Shown: positions 7,702 to 14,571, numbered from the stretch's first letter. The stretch: DNA of 64,000 nt from Pseudoalteromonas sp. GCY (GCF_016695175.1 NZ_CP068023.1:3715501-3779500); one strand, 5' to 3'. Notes: generated by a model from the sequence alone, not told the origin. Made by a program: numbers and translations.

Positions 7702-7809
7702 TTAACCTACGATTGTGCGCTTGATTGGACGAAGTGCGCGGACGTTAGTTAGTACGGCTAGAACGCCCAAGGTCATACCCACGGACGTTAAAACTGTTTT
7801 ACTGATCAT
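7702..7809 (-). CDS. Tiny virion membrane protein, 35 residues
   Basis: Begins MISKTVLTSVGMTLGVLAVL with one hydrophobic helix (5-22) and ends in a basic segment RALRPIKRTIVG. An AGGT ribosome site lies upstream. It is the first gene after the hairpin at 7899-7924 and is placed just before the capsid gene, so it is probably the first gene of the virion transcript. Confidence 0.65.
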   Translation of the reverse strand: MISKTVLTSVGMTLGVLAVLTNVRALRPIKRTIVG

Positions 7810-7933
7810 GCGATTTACCTATGTGCTTGAAAAAATCGCTAAGTAATAAATCAGCCGTTTCGCTCCGCTGTACAATGGTTTTCGCTCCCCCTATAGCGAA
7901 AAGAGCGAAATTTCCGCTCTTTTTGTTGCTTTT
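7810..7933. promoter_or_regulatory. Hairpin and repeated TTTCGCTCC words before the virion genes
   Basis: The stretch between the ATPase stop and the virion genes contains a stem of 9 bp (arms 7899-7907 and 7915-7923) flanked by A and T runs, a likely terminator after the ATPase. Downstream on the transcribed strand are two direct copies of TTTCGCTCC (7858-7866 and 7880-7888), 22 bp apart, about two helical turns. They could bind a late-gene activator for the virion operon. No strong sigma-70 promoter was seen. Confidence 0.4.
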
Positions 7934-8722
7934 TTATGCAGCTCGAAGTTGGTCAAAGGTGAGTTTTTTGGCTTGCCCTGTTTTTAAATAGATAACTTTT
8001 GGCTCAATGTTGCCTATCCCTCCTTTGTATTTCATCAGGTAATAAAGGCGTTCATCTTCGTAGTGAGCGTTTAATTTGCTGAGCTGATAAATGTCTTGCA
8101 GATCGGCATCTAGCTCTACCGCAACACGCTTTGCATCAGCTTGCGCTTCTTGTGCGCCTAATACTTTGCGCGGTGAATTATTCCAAATGGTTTTTGGTAC
8201 TTCTTGAGAACGTTGAAAAACCGTATGAAGTACCACACCAAACTTGCGCCCACCTGTCGCCAGCTCTCCAATAATCGAGTCATCTTTACCAACGGTATCG
8301 CTTAACTTGGCGAGTTCTTCAATCACAACATGTAGTTCACGGTTCCCGTCTGCCGCTTCCCACATTAACTGACCAAACCAATACAGTTCGTTCTGCTTAG
8401 CCTTTTTCAGTTTTTCGCCCTTCAAGGATTTTGGAAAGTCGGGGCTATAAGCAACCACAAACTTTTTCCCCGAGCGCCACGCATCCACAAAGGCTTGAGC
8501 AAACTGCTTTCTGCTGCTGAAGTGATAAACCGCACGGCCACCCAAGCCATTAAAGTGACCGCGCTTGCGGCCATCATATTTATAGTCGCCATATAAATCG
8601 AAAATCGCGCACTGCTCGCCAACTAAATCTAATAGCTTAACGGCCGTTGTTTTACCGCCGCCAGTTCCTGCCAAATAACAAACATGCTTTGCTTTTAAAG
8701 CATTGTTAGGGTTAATGGGCAC
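7934..8722 (-). CDS. Genome-packaging ATPase, A32/FtsK-HerA type (PM2 P9-like)
   Basis: Would pump viral DNA through a vertex of the membrane-containing capsid. GTG 8722 is the likely start: it follows AGGAGGT with good spacing and overlaps the preceding gene by 11 bases; the longer open frame upstream looks spurious. The protein has 262 residues, with Walker A GTGGGKTT at 19-26, Walker B LHVVIEE near 130-136 and a downstream GRKFGVVLHTVFQR and PRKVLG region typical of this class. Packaging ATPases of this kind are shared by PRD1, PM2 and related membrane-containing viruses and are distinct from tailed-phage terminases. Confidence 0.88.
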   Translation of the reverse strand: MPINPNNALKAKHVCYLAGTGGGKTTAVKLLDLVGEQCAIFDLYGDYKYDGRKRGHFNGLGGRAVYHFSSRKQFAQAFVDAWRSGKKFVVAYSPDFPKSLKGEKLKKAKQNELYWFGQLMWEAADGNRELHVVIEELAKLSDTVGKDDSIIGELATGGRKFGVVLHTVFQRSQEVPKTIWNNSPRKVLGAQEAQADAKRVAVELDADLQDIYQLSKLNAHYEDERLYYLMKYKGGIGNIEPKVIYLKTGQAKKLTFDQLRAA

Positions 8723-9242
8723 TAACCACCTCCTGTTTTTCGCTTTGGTTTTCGCTGCTGCTCTGCTCTTTTTCGTGTGCTTTGATCTGTTTGTAAACTG
8801 ATATTGCAGCCGTACCAAGCACAAGGCCAAGTTCGATTTCTTCCTTCCACCTCGCAAACCAAGGCGGCATGTCACCTTTGCAATATTTACGAACAACAGG
8901 CGTTGCCTTTTCCGCTATTACCTCTCGGGTGTCATGGTCAATAATGACGGGGGCTTCAATCGTCGATTCAATAAAGTCAGCCAGTGACGACACTCCGTAA
9001 CCTGCAAGGGCGCTAATATCTGTGTCGGTCATTGTTTCCGCTTCGCTCACTTCACCCGCTTGCGGTTCGTGACTCGACTCAGCGGTAAATTTATCGAGAT
9101 GGCTGTATTCTTCCACCTGTGGCAATGGCTGCGACTCCAAGTGCGCAGACTGCGAGCCAGCCCCAAAGGTTAGATCCTCCATGGCTGTCGCTATCGGTGT
9201 CTTTTGCATCTCGTTCGGTAGTGATTTCGCTGGTTCTTGCAT
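8712..9242 (-). CDS. Phage protein with acidic N-terminus and C-terminal amphipathic segment
   Basis: 176 residues. The first ~90 are low-complexity and acidic. The rest has IDHDTREVIAEKATPVVRKYCKGDMPPWF and then GLVLGTAAISVYKQI, a weak hydrophobic stretch. An AGGAG ribosome site precedes ATG 9242. The first 152 bases overlap the end of the zinc-ribbon gene in another frame, and the 3' end overlaps the ATPase gene. No family was recognised; its place before the ATPase suggests a packaging or assembly partner. Confidence 0.7.
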   Translation of the reverse strand: MQEPAKSLPNEMQKTPIATAMEDLTFGAGSQSAHLESQPLPQVEEYSHLDKFTAESSHEPQAGEVSEAETMTDTDISALAGYGVSSLADFIESTIEAPVIIDHDTREVIAEKATPVVRKYCKGDMPPWFARWKEEIELGLVLGTAAISVYKQIKAHEKEQSSSENQSEKQEVVSAH

Positions 9243-9555
9243 CTGCTTTTGCTCCTAGTTCGCTATTGTTTTGCTCAAATGTCGGTGTCCACTCGTCAGG
9301 TGCTGGAGTATAGTGGCTCACCGTTTGCTCTGGTTTTGAAATTTCGCTTTGTAAAGCTTGTGATTGCTGGCTTTGCTGGGTGATGGCCTTTGCCCATTTC
9401 GCTTGTAAATTCGCTCCGCTTCTTTGGTCTAATCCGCAGTTTTTGCAGTGCAAATACAAAAGCTTTTTGCCATTTTTACGACGGCGGATACTGGCAAATG
9501 TGCCGCATCCATCGCACTCAATTACACCTAATTCCTCGTTACTCGATTTCGCCAT
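9091..9555 (-). CDS. Zinc-ribbon protein with C-terminal hydrophobic segment
   Basis: 154 residues. An N-terminal zinc ribbon has C14-x2-C17 and C37-x2-C40 in CDGCGTFASIRRR and LHCKNCG, followed by a Gln-rich helix and a polar linker, then a hydrophobic stretch (about 130-147, LWGWLAVCALGVAAIATGG). PM2 encodes a transcription activator, P14, described as resembling TFIIS-type zinc ribbons; this protein is a candidate counterpart, though the C-terminal hydrophobic segment is unexpected for a DNA-binding factor. It overlaps the next gene by 152 bases and the preceding one by 17. Confidence 0.72.
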   Translation of the reverse strand: MAKSSNEELGVIECDGCGTFASIRRRKNGKKLLYLHCKNCGLDQRSGANLQAKWAKAITQQSQQSQALQSEISKPEQTVSHYTPAPDEWTPTFEQNNSELGAKADARTSEITTERDAKDTDSDSHGGSNLWGWLAVCALGVAAIATGGRIQPSR

Positions 9556-9718
9556 AGTGCGCCTCCAAAATTTCTATGCGGCTGACCATTTCATAAAGTA
9601 GTGAAACAGTTTCATCTAATACGCTTTCGGCAAGCTCGATTTTCTTGCCCGCTTTCAACGCTGGTAAGCGCTGCGCTTGTTCTATTTTGTCTTTGATTAA
9701 TCTAACTCTGTGCTGCAT
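9539..9718 (-). CDS. Small charged helical protein, 59 residues
   Basis: Begins MQHRVRLIKDKIEQAQRLPA and is predicted helical throughout (ELAESVLDETVSLLYEMVSRIEILEAHYG). It overlaps the 3' end of the rep gene by 17 bases and the start of the zinc-ribbon gene by 17 bases, with an AGGAG site upstream, so it fits the coupled operon. A regulatory or coiled-coil partner of the zinc-ribbon protein is possible. Confidence 0.65.
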   Translation of the reverse strand: MQHRVRLIKDKIEQAQRLPALKAGKKIELAESVLDETVSLLYEMVSRIEILEAHYGEIE

Positions 9719-11663
9719 AACTCATTGACTCCTGCATTAGCTGCCCACCGCTAACCCAATAATGGGTAACGGTTTGGTTTCTTTCGTCTGTTTCTTGGTA
9801 AGTTGCCCCCCGCATTACTGCATTGCGGTGCTCTGGGGGTATTAAAAAGATGGGATCTAACTTATCCCCGTGTCCGACCTGCCAATCATGGACTTGGGTA
9901 TTACAGTTATTTCCAGTGCTCCAAGGAGAATCGCTGTCGCGCTTCTTTAGTAGCCACTGCGTGGCTCTGGTTACATAAGTCACCCCATCTGAAATAATCC
10001 CGACTACTCGCTTTTTATCCTCGCCATAGTGGTTAGTGCCGTTGAGTTCTTTGGCAAGTTCAACGGGGCATTCCCGTTCACGGAGCGCACCGCCTAGCAG
10101 TTCAATAAATTCTGCAAAGCGGCTATTGTCTGCGGCCTCGAATATCTCTTTTGCAATTTCAGAAAGCTTTTCAACAGATTCCTTTGGCACACGGCGAAAC
10201 TCACGCCAAAGGCCAACGGGTGCGCCACCGATAAACTGGAATTGACGAATACGCCAACGACTCGCCCACGCAGCCACATTCATCACAATGCCGTTTTCTG
10301 GCTCTATTGGCTGGCCTGTTTCGTCGTCGTACATATCATCCATGTGCGCGCCGTTGATGTTCTTAGAAATGTATTTGATGATATAAGACACGGCATCACC
10401 TTTGCTTTTGTCTTCAGGCGTAGCATCAAAGCGGTTTTTCGCGGCTCCTTCTTCGCCGCCGTCATGTTGTAAAGCATAACGGCGCAGGGTGTTGGTTACT
10501 GTGGGCTCGTCACTCGGCTTCATAAACAGCACCATGTGCCAATGCGGGGTTGCATCGGCATGAGGCTCAACAATACGTAAGCCAAACACTTTTACTTTAG
10601 CTTTGGATAGTTCAGCACGAACCTTTGCCCACTGCTTTACCAAATACTCTTGGGTTTCACGTGGTGAAGCATTGTTGTATTTATCACTGTTAGCGTGGTA
10701 CTTGGACGGTGCTGTGATGGTGTAAAACATGCAGGACATGCCTTGTTGTTCTGCCCACTCTTTGTAACCTCTGATCCGCACTATCATTTCAATGCGTCTG
10801 ATCTCAGGGTTTGAAATAGACCCCTCGAATACTTTGACAAGATCAATGGTGTCGCCGTCTTTACTTTCTAACTGCATAGACTCGACCCACTCGGCCTGTG
10901 ACTTTTTGCTGTGGCGAAACTCTTGCACCGCATCTTTACTGGCATAAGGGGAGAGCCCTTTTTTGACCTGCCCCATAGTGATATTCAAATGCTCAAGCGT
11001 GGTGTCACGCAAACGGTCGAGCTTTCGCAGCCACCACTTATCACATTGCATGCGGCGAATACCGCGTTCTAATCGGTCGGCCAGCAAATGAGTATTACAA
11101 CGCTGCCAGCTATCCTCTATTCGCGTGGACTTGGCGGCATTAAACGTTGCTTGGTAAGGCGGCTTTATCCCCTGTGACAAAGTAAAGTCGTGCATTGCGA
11201 TGTAACCTGCAAATACAAGTTGCTCTAAATCTTCCTCTGTCATTGAGTGAGTAAATTCGACAATACCCATTTGCTGGCAGATCGTTGCCAGTTGTTTGGC
11301 TTTATCTTTACGGGCTTTTTTACTATTTAATTCGCGGACGGTAAGCGGTGAACGCTCGATAATTTCGCTCACTCGCTCTGTGGTTTTGCGCAGATAAATA
11401 TTGGCAGAACGTTCGGGGTTTTTAGCACTGCTTGAGTTAAAACGTTTGGCATATTCACGGGCAGCAATACGGCGCAAACGATTGGTAGGTATTTGCGCCA
11501 AACGCTCTTTTACTTGCTCTGCGGTTTTATCAAATCCAAACATGCCCCAACAATGAGGCGCAGCCCGTGTAATGGTAATGGGCTGCATCCTTGGGTTATC
11601 GGTATTGGTATCAACCAGCTCCCAGCAAATAGGGAGGGAGCGAGACTCAGGTGTCACGCTCAC
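9702..11663 (-). CDS. Rolling-circle replication initiator, GPA family (PM2 P12-like)
   Basis: Nicks one strand at the phage origin and starts rolling-circle replication. It has 653 residues, close to PM2 P12, with a GTG start overlapping the previous stop (GTGA). The superfamily I HUH motif is PHADATPHWHM, with H374 and H376 as metal ligands. The paired-tyrosine motif YIIKY places Y427 and Y431 four apart, as in phage phiX174 A and P2 A proteins. A charged N-terminal half of about 300 residues precedes the catalytic core. In such phages the nick site often lies within or near rep; it was not located here. Confidence 0.93.
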   Translation of the reverse strand: MSVTPESRSLPICWELVDTNTDNPRMQPITITRAAPHCWGMFGFDKTAEQVKERLAQIPTNRLRRIAAREYAKRFNSSSAKNPERSANIYLRKTTERVSEIIERSPLTVRELNSKKARKDKAKQLATICQQMGIVEFTHSMTEEDLEQLVFAGYIAMHDFTLSQGIKPPYQATFNAAKSTRIEDSWQRCNTHLLADRLERGIRRMQCDKWWLRKLDRLRDTTLEHLNITMGQVKKGLSPYASKDAVQEFRHSKKSQAEWVESMQLESKDGDTIDLVKVFEGSISNPEIRRIEMIVRIRGYKEWAEQQGMSCMFYTITAPSKYHANSDKYNNASPRETQEYLVKQWAKVRAELSKAKVKVFGLRIVEPHADATPHWHMVLFMKPSDEPTVTNTLRRYALQHDGGEEGAAKNRFDATPEDKSKGDAVSYIIKYISKNINGAHMDDMYDDETGQPIEPENGIVMNVAAWASRWRIRQFQFIGGAPVGLWREFRRVPKESVEKLSEIAKEIFEAADNSRFAEFIELLGGALRERECPVELAKELNGTNHYGEDKKRVVGIISDGVTYVTRATQWLLKKRDSDSPWSTGNNCNTQVHDWQVGHGDKLDPIFLIPPEHRNAVMRGATYQETDERNQTVTHYWVSGGQLMQESMSYAAQS

Positions 11664-11905
11664 AGCACAACCCGCTCATTCATGCGATTGCGGGCGGCCA
11701 TCGCCAGTGCCGACTTTAATAACTGATTGCTACGCTCACCATTTTTGCGCGCACGCTGTTCTTGCTCTAGGCGCTTGGCCTCTGCTTCACGCCTTGCCTT
11801 GTGCGCCCGAATTTGTGCGCGTAGTTGCTGAACTTTCATTACTTGGATTTCCCAATGGCTTGGATCAGTGATCAGCTCTTCAACTTCAACAACGGTATGG
11901 CTCAT
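11660..11905 (-). CDS. Small coiled-coil phage protein, 81 residues
   Basis: ATG 11905 overlaps the stop of the upstream regulator (ATGA) and its own TGA overlaps the rep start (GTGA), so it is translationally coupled on both sides. The middle is a highly charged helix (VQQLRAQIRAHKARREAEAK). A replication accessory or regulatory role is plausible from position; no family was recognised. Confidence 0.7.
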   Translation of the reverse strand: MSHTVVEVEELITDPSHWEIQVMKVQQLRAQIRAHKARREAEAKRLEQEQRARKNGERSNQLLKSALAMAARNRMNERVVL

Positions 11906-12156
11906 GATTGCACACGCTCCCACTCAGCTCGGGCGCTGTCGTATTGTGCTTGAAGATAATCAGCCAAATCATTCACGTTAACGAATGTTGGCGCACGTTC
12001 AGAGTCGCGCATTTTGAATGTAGGAATTGGAAACTTACCCGCTTTGGCATGTTGCTCAGCGGTCTTTGGGTTTACACCAAAAAACTCTTTACATACATCC
12101 CTTAACGGAACCACTGGATTATTAAAACGAGCTAAAAGCGCAAAAGTCATATTCAT
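11902..12156 (-). CDS. PrtN-like winged-helix regulator
   Basis: 84 residues from ATG 12156, which has an AAGGA ribosome site; the longer open frame upstream is unlikely. The pattern TFALLARFNNPVVPLRDV, FFGVNPKTAEQHAKAGKFP, MRDSERAP and VNVNDLADYL matches the pyocin-activator PrtN family of small DNA-binding proteins found in many prophages. It is the second gene of the leftward operon, so it probably controls early replication genes or the later virion genes. Confidence 0.75.
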   Translation of the reverse strand: MNMTFALLARFNNPVVPLRDVCKEFFGVNPKTAEQHAKAGKFPIPTFKMRDSERAPTFVNVNDLADYLQAQYDSARAEWERVQS

Positions 12157-12166
12157 CGCTATGTCC

Positions 12167-12364
12167 TTATTTCTCGTGATCAGATAACAGCTCACTGACT
12201 GAAACCTGACCATTAGTCAGTTTTGAAATTTTGTTGATGTACTTTGCTGGGGCTTGTCCGTGACGATTTACCCAATGCCAAACAACGGACTGTTTGGTTT
12301 TAAGTAAGCGGGCTACTTGAGTTTGCCCACCAACCACCTCTACGGCTTTCTTGATAAACGACAT
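12167..12364 (-). CDS. Cro/YdaS-like helix-turn-helix protein
   Basis: 65 residues with a YdaS/Cro-type helix-turn-helix (VGGQTQVARLLKTKQSVVWHWVNR, then PAKYINKISKLTNG). It is the first gene of the leftward lytic operon and is divergent from the CI-like repressor, the classic place for Cro. Its promoter overlaps the operator at 12379-12393. Confidence 0.85.
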   Translation of the reverse strand: MSFIKKAVEVVGGQTQVARLLKTKQSVVWHWVNRHGQAPAKYINKISKLTNGQVSVSELLSDHEK

Positions 12365-12391
12365 AAAACCACCTAAAGATTACTTTTGGTA

Positions 12392-12420
12392 ATAATAAGA
12401 TCACCAAATTGAATTTTCAA
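12392..12420 (-). promoter_or_regulatory. Lytic (cro-side) promoter
   Basis: Reading leftward, -35 TTGAAA (12415-12420) and -10 TATTAT (12392-12397) are separated by exactly 17 bases. The operator at 12379-12393 overlaps the -10 and start region. Confidence 0.7.
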
Positions 12421-12464
12421 TAGTTAAATCACTAAAAGTAATCTTTTTGATTACCAAAAGGGGT

Positions 12465-12494
12465 TTGACGTTAATTACTAAAAGTTGTGATAAT
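12465..12494 (+). promoter_or_regulatory. Repressor promoter
   Basis: TTGACG (12465-12470) with TGATAA/GATAAT (12488-12494) at 17-18 base spacing is a strong sigma-70 candidate for the CI-like gene. Its spacer carries an operator half site, and a full operator lies 12 bases downstream of the -10, allowing self-repression. Confidence 0.75.
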
Positions 12495-12543
12495 CAAACC
12501 AAGAAATCACTAATTGTGATAAAAGTAATCAACAGGAATAAAT

Positions 12544-13158
12544 ATGGACATTGCAAATAGAGTAAAAGAGCGCCGCAAGTCATTAGGGCTAACACAGTAC
12601 CAACTTGCCGAAATGACCAACTCAGCACAGACATCAATTCAGAAGATTGAGCGCGGGGCTACTAAGAATCCAAGGAATATAGAGGCTATAGCAAAGGCGT
12701 TACAATGCACGCCTGAATATTTACGTTTTGGTGTGGGTGATTTTGACAATGCGTCAATCGGGCCCGAACTAAAAAGCAGACTACCGCTGATCAGCTGGGT
12801 ACAAGCTGGCGCATGGATGGATATTCAAGAAGTGAGTACTTTGGAAGCAGAACACTTTCTTTGCCCTGTTAACTGTAGTGAAAAATCATTTGTGCTTCGT
12901 GTTCAAGGTGTGAGCATGGAACCAAAGTTCCAAGATGGTGATTTAATATTTGTTGATCCAGAAGCCGCCTGTATTCATGGCTCCTATGTGGTGGCTAGAC
13001 TTGATGATGATAACCAAGCTACCTTCAAGCAACTTATTATCGAAGGCGGGCAAAAATACCTAAAAGCACTAAACCCTAATTGGCCGGAGCAGCTAGTGCC
13101 TATCAATGGGAATTGTACGCTTGTTGGCAGGGTTGTGTTTACTGGGAAGTCGCTTTAA
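12544..13158 (+). CDS. CI/LexA-like phage repressor with S24 protease domain
   Basis: 204 residues. An XRE helix-turn-helix (about 1-65, QYQLAEMTNSAQTSIQKIERG) binds the operators upstream. A LexA-type self-cleaving domain follows, with the probable cleavage bond A88-G89 in VQAGAW, nucleophile S124 in GVSMEPKF and general base K162 in TFKQL. It should maintain lysogeny and be inactivated through RecA after DNA damage, which would make the prophage SOS-inducible; this is inferred from the family. A perfect 8-bp hairpin follows at 13183-13200. Confidence 0.92.
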   Translation: MDIANRVKERRKSLGLTQYQLAEMTNSAQTSIQKIERGATKNPRNIEAIAKALQCTPEYLRFGVGDFDNASIGPELKSRLPLISWVQAGAWMDIQEVSTLEAEHFLCPVNCSEKSFVLRVQGVSMEPKFQDGDLIFVDPEAACIHGSYVVARLDDDNQATFKQLIIEGGQKYLKALNPNWPEQLVPINGNCTLVGRVVFTGKSL

Positions 13159-13182
13159 GCAAAGTTTTCTATATTAAGCTTT

Positions 13183-13200
13183 TCAAAACGGACGTTTTGA
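13183..13200. terminator. Hairpin after the repressor gene
   Basis: TCAAAACG-GA-CGTTTTGA is a perfect 8-bp stem with a 2-base loop, 25 bases past the repressor stop and before the convergent putAbiC gene. There is no clear T-run, so termination is only likely. Confidence 0.45.
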
Positions 13201-13243
13201 TTAGCTTCAGACTTTTCCAACTTCCCGAGAACTTTAAAAAGGT

Positions 13244-14302
13244 TTATACCTCTTGGCTTGGGCGATTTAACTTGTAAGGAACATTCTTATTTTTTCCAAA
13301 AGCCCCCCCAAAATGCTTACTTAGATCAATCTTATCGAAAACTTTCTCTTTTTGATACTGAAGAAACATTTCGTCATTCGCTAGAGGCTTTTCAGATCCA
13401 GCTAACTTATATCCACCCTCAACAGCTTGAATAGGTAAATGTTCGAGCATTTCATATCTGATTAATAAATTTTTGAACTCACCATTATCCGAAACGCCTT
13501 CAATACAATTTAAAAAAAGGATTGCCAGTTCTTTTGTAGATAGCTGAGCTCTCAATATGCTCGTATACTTCCTTTTATCAGCTTCTGAAAGCTTATTATC
13601 ATCATAATTATTTATTATTTTTAATGCTTGATAAAGATTCCTAAAATAGTGACCAAGAATATGGTTAAGATTATTTTGAATAAATTTATACCTTTCCAAA
13701 GAGTTTTCTGCGGACTCAGAGTTGGATGTAAGAAACTTGATAATTGTTTCAAACACTTCTCTTCCTTCAACTATTTCATCCTTATCAAGAAGTGCGTTGC
13801 CCATAGTTCTTTGAAAGAATGTTTCCGCTATCTCAGTGAAAATTCGCTCAGCTTTTGTTTTGTTAGATAACTCTTTCATGTCTAGTTTTAGGTTTGAAAC
13901 AAGATTATGATGAAGATCAAGAATATTAAAAAAAGTTGTCTCAATTGCTGTAGTACCCAAGGCATCAGCTGTTTTTTCATATTCAAACCTAGCAAGGCGG
14001 AATTCTTTTCTTTGAATTACTATCGTTACTATCAAACCAAATAGAGTAAAAAATGTAAGAATTGGGTTTAAAATTCCGCCAAAAAAATCACCAAAAGCAC
14101 CTGCTTTATCAGTGATAAATATTAAAACTAAATTAACTAGAAATAATAGGCCTGCGATAGCTATCGCTAATGAAATTATCGTAAAGAGTACCTTATGCAA
14201 CAATATATCTTCTTTCGACTCTCCTGAGTCCATAAGCATCCCTTGAAAGGAAGAATACTTTTTCTCCCAAAGGCCTTTCATTTTCTTTACCATCTTATCC
14301 AT
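13244..14302 (-). CDS. putAbiC-family membrane protein, candidate phage-exclusion gene
   Basis: 352 residues. Two membrane helices (about 37-63 and 76-97) separated by DKAGAFGDFFGGILNP are followed by VIQRKEFRLARFEYEKTADAL and a long cytoplasmic helical domain with TTFFNILDLHHNLV. This layout is that of the putative phage abortive infection (putAbiC) family, related to lactococcal AbiC. The gene lies between the repressor and the right end, on the opposite strand to the repressor, and is visibly AT-richer than the phage core. This is the usual place for a cargo gene expressed in the lysogen to block rival phages. The defence role is inferred. Confidence 0.82.
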   Translation of the reverse strand: MDKMVKKMKGLWEKKYSSFQGMLMDSGESKEDILLHKVLFTIISLAIAIAGLLFLVNLVLIFITDKAGAFGDFFGGILNPILTFFTLFGLIVTIVIQRKEFRLARFEYEKTADALGTTAIETTFFNILDLHHNLVSNLKLDMKELSNKTKAERIFTEIAETFFQRTMGNALLDKDEIVEGREVFETIIKFLTSNSESAENSLERYKFIQNNLNHILGHYFRNLYQALKIINNYDDNKLSEADKRKYTSILRAQLSTKELAILFLNCIEGVSDNGEFKNLLIRYEMLEHLPIQAVEGGYKLAGSEKPLANDEMFLQYQKEKVFDKIDLSKHFGGAFGKNKNVPYKLNRPSQEV

Positions 14303-14420
14303 AAATTAATCCAATAGAAGTCAAATAGCTACGGACTAAATATTACTTAACTAAATAGCTCACAACAATCATTTAACAATTAAAAGTTTAAGTTACTTTC
14401 TTACCCCCCGAAAAAAGCAT

Positions 14421-14447
14421 TCACCCTAATGTCACCCTTAACACCCT
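14421..14447 (+). promoter_or_regulatory. Candidate integrase arm-type sites, right end
   Basis: TCACCCTAATGTCACCC followed by a further CACCCT lies 24 bases inside attR, in the same orientation as the near-identical pair at 423-439 inside attL. Shared sequence at the two ends suggests integrase arm sites or a site for an excisionase. Confidence 0.35.
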
Positions 14448-14463
14448 AAGCCTATTATTCTAA

Positions 14464-14571
14464 CTATAAGTCCGTCCAATCCAGCATGGGTGCAACGCTA
14501 AAGCGGCGAAAGGCATCAACACAGTGGTTAGGTGTTTGTGGCTCAAAGGGTGGAGTAGGTTGTTGGCTCAT
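14464..14571 (-). pseudogene. Stranded native 5' end of dusA
   Basis: From ATG 14571 the frame reads MSQQPTPPFEPQTPNHC, then the DusA segment [14 protein letters not shown] encoded by attR, and hits a stop three codons beyond the repeat junction (35 residues in all). This is the original start of the host dusA, cut off by the prophage; excision would restore it. Confidence 0.88.
14471..14514. repeat. attR, right copy of the 44-bp attachment repeat
   Basis: Exact match to 275-318. Beyond it the sequence continues as the native dusA 5' end and host flank. Confidence 0.93.

Larger units (their letters stand above)
12379..12520. promoter_or_regulatory. Operator array of ATYAC-N5-GTRAT sites
   Basis: Three dyads share one plan: ATTAC/GTAAT at 12379-12393, ATCAC/GTAAT at 12428-12442 and ATCAC/GTGAT at 12506-12520. 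Half sites ATTAC occur at 12450-12454 and 12474-12478, and a further GTAAT at about 12525. The spacing brackets both divergent promoters, as expected for binding by the CI-like repressor and Cro-like protein. Confidence 0.75.
275..14514. mobile_element. Corticovirus (PM2)-like prophage integrated in dusA
   Basis: An exact 44-bp direct repeat at 275-318 and 14471-14514 bounds a unit of about 14.2 kb. Inside are a tyrosine integrase beside the left end, a lysogeny switch, a rolling-circle Rep, a packaging ATPase, a PM2 P2-like major capsid protein and many single-helix membrane proteins. No tail, terminase, portal or head-protease gene is present. PM2 itself is lytic with a genome of about 10 kb; PM2-related prophages in aquatic bacteria are known as a class. 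This copy adds an integrase, a CI/Cro pair, a ParA homologue and a putAbiC gene. No frameshift or truncated gene was noticed, so it may still be functional. Confidence 0.93.

Noticed and set aside
8723..8896. N-terminal extension of the packaging ATPase
   Set aside because: It lies inside the upstream gene in another frame; GTG 8722 has a near-perfect ribosome site and the extension is basic low-complexity sequence.
275..14514. Tailed-phage or filamentous-phage prophage
   Set aside because: No terminase, portal, tail or Zot-like gene; capsid, ATPase and Rep point to the PM2 lineage.
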